From Zoogloea sp044344315 (GTDB taxonomy: Bacteria > Pseudomonadota > Gammaproteobacteria > Burkholderiales > Rhodocyclaceae), in NCBI RefSeq assembly GCF_044344315.1, contig NZ_JBIJDC010000004.1, positions 21,602 to 85,601 of the forward strand: a stretch of 64,000 nt of DNA, in the 5' to 3' direction. This document shows, piece by piece, positions 60,460 to 64,000 of this stretch; within the stretch, counting starts at the first letter, position 1, and the number at the start of each line of letters is the position of its first letter. Under the pieces are notes generated by a model. It ran no database searches. It was not told where the DNA came from and saw nothing but the letters and a program-made list of their open reading frames with translations. The translations under genes and the position numbers were made by a program.

Positions 60460-60672
60460 ATGGCCAACCGCAGCCTTGGAACCCGTCAGAAGATGATTTT
60501 CCGTGGCCCCGATCAGGGGCCCGGAAAAGCTGCGCCCAAAGGGAAAGGGCCCCGCAACCCCCTGGTTGTGCCCGCCCTGCAGCGCAAGGCCGGCCCCCAC
60601 GAAAAATCCCAGGGCGCCAAACGCCAGGAAGCGCAACGCCTCCTGCGTAGCCGGACGGAAGAAGAGCAGTAA
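60460..60672 (+). CDS. Small basic conserved protein
   Basis: A 70-residue basic protein. RNPLVVPALQRKAGPHEKS followed by QEAQRLLRS fits a short family that is common in beta- and gammaproteobacteria (RNPxV...KxGxHxKS...RR), of unknown function. It lies three bases after the previous small gene and probably shares its transcript. Confidence 0.65.
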   Translation: MANRSLGTRQKMIFRGPDQGPGKAAPKGKGPRNPLVVPALQRKAGPHEKSQGAKRQEAQRLLRSRTEEEQ

Positions 60673-60982
60673 GGTCAGCCCCCGCTTTGCGGGTTACGCG
60701 TCGCCCAACTGGGCCGCTCGCTGAACATGCCAGGGTCGAATGACGCTGGAAAACCGTCGATCAAAAGCGTGGTGGGCCCTCTCCGGTAGGGGCGACTTCA
60801 GTCTCCCGCGGACTTCGATCAACGAACGGCACTTGGTATTACCTGCGGATGGGCGACTGAAGTCGCCCCTACAAGTCGCTCCTGCGAGTTGCCCGTGCGA
60901 GTTGCCCGTGCGAGTCGTCCTTACGGGGCGCCGCCCTGGGAGTAGCGCTTGCAAATCCCCGGCGGGGCTGCGTGCTGCCGGG
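60673..60982. other. Intergenic region with REP copy C
   Basis: 310 bases between convergent genes (a small basic-protein gene and parB). It holds a REP pair and a 13-base tandem repeat; no gene or perfect parS site was seen. Confidence 0.6.
60786..60915. repeat. GTAG-type REP inverted pair, copy C, with a 13-base tandem repeat
   Basis: Left arm 60786-60807 differs from the consensus by one base (AGTCTCCC); right arm 60851-60872 is perfect. The 43-base spacer differs from copies A and B. Beyond the right arm, TGCGAGTTGCCCG is repeated twice and a half (60883-60915). Confidence 0.8.
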
Positions 60983-61855
60983 TCAGGACTTCAGGTTGAG
61001 GCGGTCGAGCAGGCCGTCGAGTTGGTCGAGGCTGCCGAACTGGATGGTGACGGCGCCGACGCCCTTGTTGTTGGCCTTGATCTTCACCGTGGCGCCGAGG
61101 CGGTCGGCGATTTCTTCTTCGAGGCGCAGGATGTCCCGGTCGGGGGCCGGGGCGAGCTGTTTGGATTTCGGGTTGAGGGCCTGGTGTACCAGGCGTTCGG
61201 CTTCGCGTACCGACAGGCCGCGGGCGGCGATGAGGTTGGCGAGGCCGACCTGGGAGGCGCCGTCAAGGGGCAGCAGGGCGCGGGCGTGGCCCATGTCGAT
61301 GTCGCCGGCCATCAGCAGCTCCTGCACCTGGGGGGCGAGCTGGAGCAGGCGCAGCAGGTTGGAGGCGGCCGGGCGGGAGCGCCCGACAGCGTCGGCGGCC
61401 TGCTGGTGGGTCATGCCGAACTCGTCGATGAGGCGCTGGATGCCGCCGGCTTCTTCGAGGGGGTTGAGGTCTTCGCGCTGGATGTTCTCGATCAGGGACA
61501 TGGCCAGGGCGGCCTCGTCCGGGATCTCGCGCACCAGGCAGGGCACGCTGCCCAGGCCGGCCAGCTGGGCGGCGCGCCAGCGGCGTTCGCCGGCGATGAT
61601 CTCGTATCGCTTGGCGTCGAAGAGGGCGCCGATGGGGCGCACCAGGATGGGCTGCATGACCCCCTGGGATTTGATCGAGGCGGCCAGCTCTTCCAGGGAG
61701 CCCGGGTCCATGCGGGTGCGTGGCTGGTACTTGCCGGGCTGCAGCTCGGCGGCGGGCAAGGTCTGCAGTTCGCCTTCGGTCTTGTCGCCGTCGTTGTTGG
61801 CGGCGAGGAGGGCGTCGAGGCCGCGGCCGAGGCCTTTGAGTTTGGGAGGTGCCAT
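60983..61855 (-). CDS. parB: Chromosome-partitioning protein ParB
   Basis: A 290-residue CTPase/DNA-clamp protein that loads at parS. N-terminal KLKGLGRGLDALL, the GERRWRAAQLAGL motif and HTH (TMTHQQ-like GMTHQQAADAVGRSRPAASN) are intact, with a C-terminal dimer domain. parA precedes it by eight bases. Confidence 0.96.
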   Translation of the reverse strand: MAPPKLKGLGRGLDALLAANNDGDKTEGELQTLPAAELQPGKYQPRTRMDPGSLEELAASIKSQGVMQPILVRPIGALFDAKRYEIIAGERRWRAAQLAGLGSVPCLVREIPDEAALAMSLIENIQREDLNPLEEAGGIQRLIDEFGMTHQQAADAVGRSRPAASNLLRLLQLAPQVQELLMAGDIDMGHARALLPLDGASQVGLANLIAARGLSVREAERLVHQALNPKSKQLAPAPDRDILRLEEEIADRLGATVKIKANNKGVGAVTIQFGSLDQLDGLLDRLNLKS

Positions 61856-61863
61856 GGTGGGGT

Positions 61864-62634
61864 TCAGAGGGTCTTGACCCGTTCGATCATTTCTTTGGCG
61901 AAGGCCAGGTAGGCCTGGGCGCCCTTGGCGCTGCGGTCGAAGACCACGCCGGGGATGCCGTGGCTGGGGGCTTCGGCCAGGCGCACGTTGCGCGGCACGA
62001 TGGCCTTGAACACCTTGTCGCCGAAGTGGGCTTCAAGCTGGGCGGAGACCTGTTGCTGGAGCGTGACGCGGGGGTCGAACATGACCCGCAGCAGGCCGAT
62101 GATGGACAGGTCGCGGTTGAGGTTGGCGTGCACCTTCTTGATGGAATTGACCAGATCGGACAGGCCTTCCAGGGCGTAGTACTCGCACTGCATGGGGATG
62201 ATGACCCCGTGGGCGACGCACAGGCCGTTGAGGGTGAGCAGGGACAGGGACGGCGGGCAGTCGATGAGGATGAAGTCGTATTCGGACTGGTGCAGGGCGA
62301 GGGCGTCGCGCAGGCGGTTTTCGCGCCGGTCGAGGCCGACCAGTTCGACTTCAGCGCCGGCCAGGTCGCGGTTGGCGGGGATGAGGTCGTAGTTGCCGCT
62401 TTCCGAGCGGACCCGCGCCTCGGCGACGGTGCACAGGCCGACCAGCAGGTGGTACACGGACTTGCTCAGGGCGCGCTTGTCGATGCCGCTGCCCATGGTG
62501 GCGTTGCCCTGCGGGTCCAGGTCGATCAGCAGCACGCGCTGGCCGGAGGCGGCGAGGCCGGCGGCGAGATTGACACAGGTGGTCGTCTTGCCGACGCCGC
62601 CCTTCTGGTTGGCGATGCAGAAAATGCGGGCCAT
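61864..62634 (-). CDS. parA: Chromosome-partitioning ATPase ParA
   Basis: A 256-residue deviant Walker ATPase (KGGVGKTTTCVNLAA, LLIDLDPQGNATMGSG, LIDCPPSLSLLTLNG). It is cytoplasmic and nucleoid-binding. It follows rsmG by two bases and precedes parB. Confidence 0.97.
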   Translation of the reverse strand: MARIFCIANQKGGVGKTTTCVNLAAGLAASGQRVLLIDLDPQGNATMGSGIDKRALSKSVYHLLVGLCTVAEARVRSESGNYDLIPANRDLAGAEVELVGLDRRENRLRDALALHQSEYDFILIDCPPSLSLLTLNGLCVAHGVIIPMQCEYYALEGLSDLVNSIKKVHANLNRDLSIIGLLRVMFDPRVTLQQQVSAQLEAHFGDKVFKAIVPRNVRLAEAPSHGIPGVVFDRSAKGAQAYLAFAKEMIERVKTL

Positions 62635-62636
62635 GT

Positions 62637-63272
62637 TCAGGTCCGTTTCACGGTGAGGAGGTGGCGTTCGGCGTCGAGCCCGGGCACGGCGAGGGGAACG
62701 CTGTGCTCAAGCTGGAAGCCGGCCGGAATGCGGGCGATTTCGTCGGCCGGGTAAACACCCTTCATGGCCAGGATGCGGGTCTGCGGTCCGGCCAGGTGGG
62801 CAGTGAGGTTCACGAAGTCGGCCAGGTCGGCGAAGGCGCGGGAGATGATGCCGTCGGGGGCTTCCGGCGCGTAGGCGGGCTGCCAGGCTTCAATGCGGGC
62901 GTGGTGGGCGCGGAAGTTGGGCAGCTTGAGCTCGATCTTCGCCTGGTTCTGGAAGGTGGCCTTCTTTTGCACCGTCTCGACCGAATCCACCTGCAGGTCG
63001 GGGCGGCACAGGGCCAGCACGATGCCGGGCAGGCCGCCGCCGGAACCCACGTCCACCAGCCGCTGGATGCCGGCCAGCTGCGGCAGCACCGACAGGGAGT
63101 CGAGCAGGTGATGGGTGAGCATCTGCCCTTCGTCGCGGATGGCGGTGAGGTTGTACACCTTGTTCCACTTGATCAGCAGGTGGCCGAAGGCGAGCAGGCG
63201 CTCTGCGGTGTCGGCGGGCAGGTCCAGGCCAAGGGCGGCGATGCCCTGTTCGAGGGTCGCGATGGCGCTCAT
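62637..63272 (-). CDS. rsmG: 16S rRNA (guanine527-N7)-methyltransferase RsmG
   Basis: A 211-residue SAM enzyme modifying G527 of 16S rRNA. Motifs: NLTAIRDEGQMLTHHLLDSLSVLP and VDVGSGGGLPGIVLA. The start MSAIATLEQ overlaps the mnmG stop by four bases. Confidence 0.96.
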   Translation of the reverse strand: MSAIATLEQGIAALGLDLPADTAERLLAFGHLLIKWNKVYNLTAIRDEGQMLTHHLLDSLSVLPQLAGIQRLVDVGSGGGLPGIVLALCRPDLQVDSVETVQKKATFQNQAKIELKLPNFRAHHARIEAWQPAYAPEAPDGIISRAFADLADFVNLTAHLAGPQTRILAMKGVYPADEIARIPAGFQLEHSVPLAVPGLDAERHLLTVKRT

Positions 63273-64000
63273 GCCGACTTCTCCCGGCCGCGGGCCAGTT
63301 CGCTGCGTTTGAGCCACACCAGCAGCAGGCTGATGGCCGCCGGGGTGATGCCCTGGATGCGGCTGGCCTGGCCGATGGTTTCGGGCCGGTGCTGGTTGAG
63401 GCGGCCCTGCACTTCCCGGGACAGGCCGCGCACGCTGGTGTAGTCGAGGTCGGTGGGCAGGCGGGTGGCTTCGGCGTCGGCCTGGCGGGCCACTTCGTCG
63501 AGCTGGCGGTCGATGTAGCCCTGGTACTTGGCGGCGATCTCCAGCTGTTCGACCACCTGGGGGTCGGTCACGGGGCCTTCGGGGGCGCCGGGCAGGGTCA
63601 TCAGGTCGGCGTAGCGCACGTCGGGGCGGCGCAGCAGCTCGAAGAAGGCGTATTCCCGTTCGATGGCCTTGCCGAGCACGGCCTCGGCGGCCTCGGCCGG
63701 CACCTTGGCCGGGGTGGCCCAGGTGGCGCGCAGGCGGGCGGTTTCGCGCTCGATGGCCTCGCGCTTGGTGCAGAAGGCGGCCCAGCGCACGTCGTCCACC
63801 AGGCCCAGCTTGCGGCCGGTTTCGGTGAGGCGTAGGTCGGCGTTGTCCTCGCGCAGGCTCAGGCGGAACTCGGCGCGGGAGGTGAACATGCGGTAGGGCT
63901 CGGTGACGCCGCGGGTGATCAGGTCGTCCACCAGCACGCCCAGGTAGGCTTCGTCGCGGCGCGGGCACCAGGGGTCTTGCCCCTTCACCTGCAGGGCGGC
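63269..64000 (-). CDS. mnmG: tRNA uridine-5-carboxymethylaminomethyl modification protein MnmG, C-terminal part
   Basis: The C-terminal 243 residues or so of a protein of about 630; its start lies beyond the window edge. The visible part holds RRDEAYLGVLVDDLITRGVTEPYRMFTSRAEFRL and the C-terminal DLDYTSVRGLSREV helical domain. With MnmE it modifies U34 of several tRNAs. The mnmG-rsmG-parA-parB order is typical of the origin region. Confidence 0.96.
   Translation of the reverse strand, partial: AALQVKGQDPWCPRRDEAYLGVLVDDLITRGVTEPYRMFTSRAEFRLSLREDNADLRLTETGRKLGLVDDVRWAAFCTKREAIERETARLRATWATPAKVPAEAAEAVLGKAIEREYAFFELLRRPDVRYADLMTLPGAPEGPVTDPQVVEQLEIAAKYQGYIDRQLDEVARQADAEATRLPTDLDYTSVRGLSREVQGRLNQHRPETIGQASRIQGITPAAISLLLVWLKRSELARGREKSA

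Noticed and set aside
60673..62660. parS site near parAB
   Set aside because: No TGTTTCACGTGAAACA or close variant was seen; the CGTTTCACGG near 62644 is only a partial match inside rsmG.

Overview
This is a GC-rich, gene-dense stretch of chromosome from a Gram-negative bacterium. The gene set points to a betaproteobacterium, most likely of the Rhodocyclales (Azospira/Dechloromonas/Zoogloea-like). Supporting signs are HprK with PtsN behind rpoN, a RibB with a worn-out GTP cyclohydrolase II domain, GatCAB, a PEP-CTERM protein with a sigma-54 promoter, an OxyR with C199/C208, and mnmG-rsmG-parA-parB at the right edge, an order usually found near the replication origin. The taxon is inferred from gene content, not from a marker comparison. 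No rRNA, tRNA, CRISPR array, prophage or insertion sequence was found.

Layout. Bases 1-4.5 kb: the end of a heavy-metal RND pump, a PII-like protein and a TonB-dependent receptor. 4.6-10.9 kb: lipidated HtrA/MucD-type protease, oxyR, 5-formyl-THF cyclo-ligase, slt and an NDUFA9-like SDR. 10.9-19.9 kb: cca, a PBP1C whose transpeptidase motifs are gone, small and housekeeping genes, a MidA-like methyltransferase, pteridine reductase, ttcA and a cyclase-like/FHA protein. 20.4-30.2 kb: a long leftward run, ribBX-ribH-nusB-thiL-pgpA-pncC-recA-recX-lptB-rpoN-hpf-ptsN-hprK. 30.7-33.1 kb: a PEP-CTERM gene lodged between ribBX and ribE, then a CBS protein and a tiny exported protein. 33.2-38.8 kb: one giant CheB-like/CheR/PAS/histidine kinase/receiver protein. 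38.8-41.8 kb: an oxidoreductase, a divergent LysR regulator and an unknown protein. 42.1-45.9 kb: gatC-gatA-[Cys-rich lipoprotein]-gatB. 46.0-52.8 kb: the rod-shape operon mreBCD-mrdA-mrdB-rlpA.

The most interesting region is 53.0-60.7 kb. It holds a CHASE2 nucleotide cyclase, a FecR-TPR-beta-barrel outer-membrane protein and a small exported Cys protein in one leftward unit. A Crp-family regulator is divergent from the cyclase, and two small Cys-rich proteins flank the block. A near-consensus Crp operator lies before one of these small genes, and the regulator's recognition helix (SREMVNR) fits that operator type. The base-selecting residues of the cyclase and the base-contacting residues of the receptor both depart from the cAMP pattern. 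I propose this as a candidate envelope-sensing second-messenger circuit.

Three copies of a GTAG-type REP inverted pair sit in the longer intergenic gaps (41.9, 52.9 and 60.8 kb). Clear regulatory sites are an OxyR half operator before oxyR, an SOS box before recA and a textbook -24/-12 promoter before the PEP-CTERM gene. The window ends in parB-parA-rsmG and the C-terminal part of mnmG.
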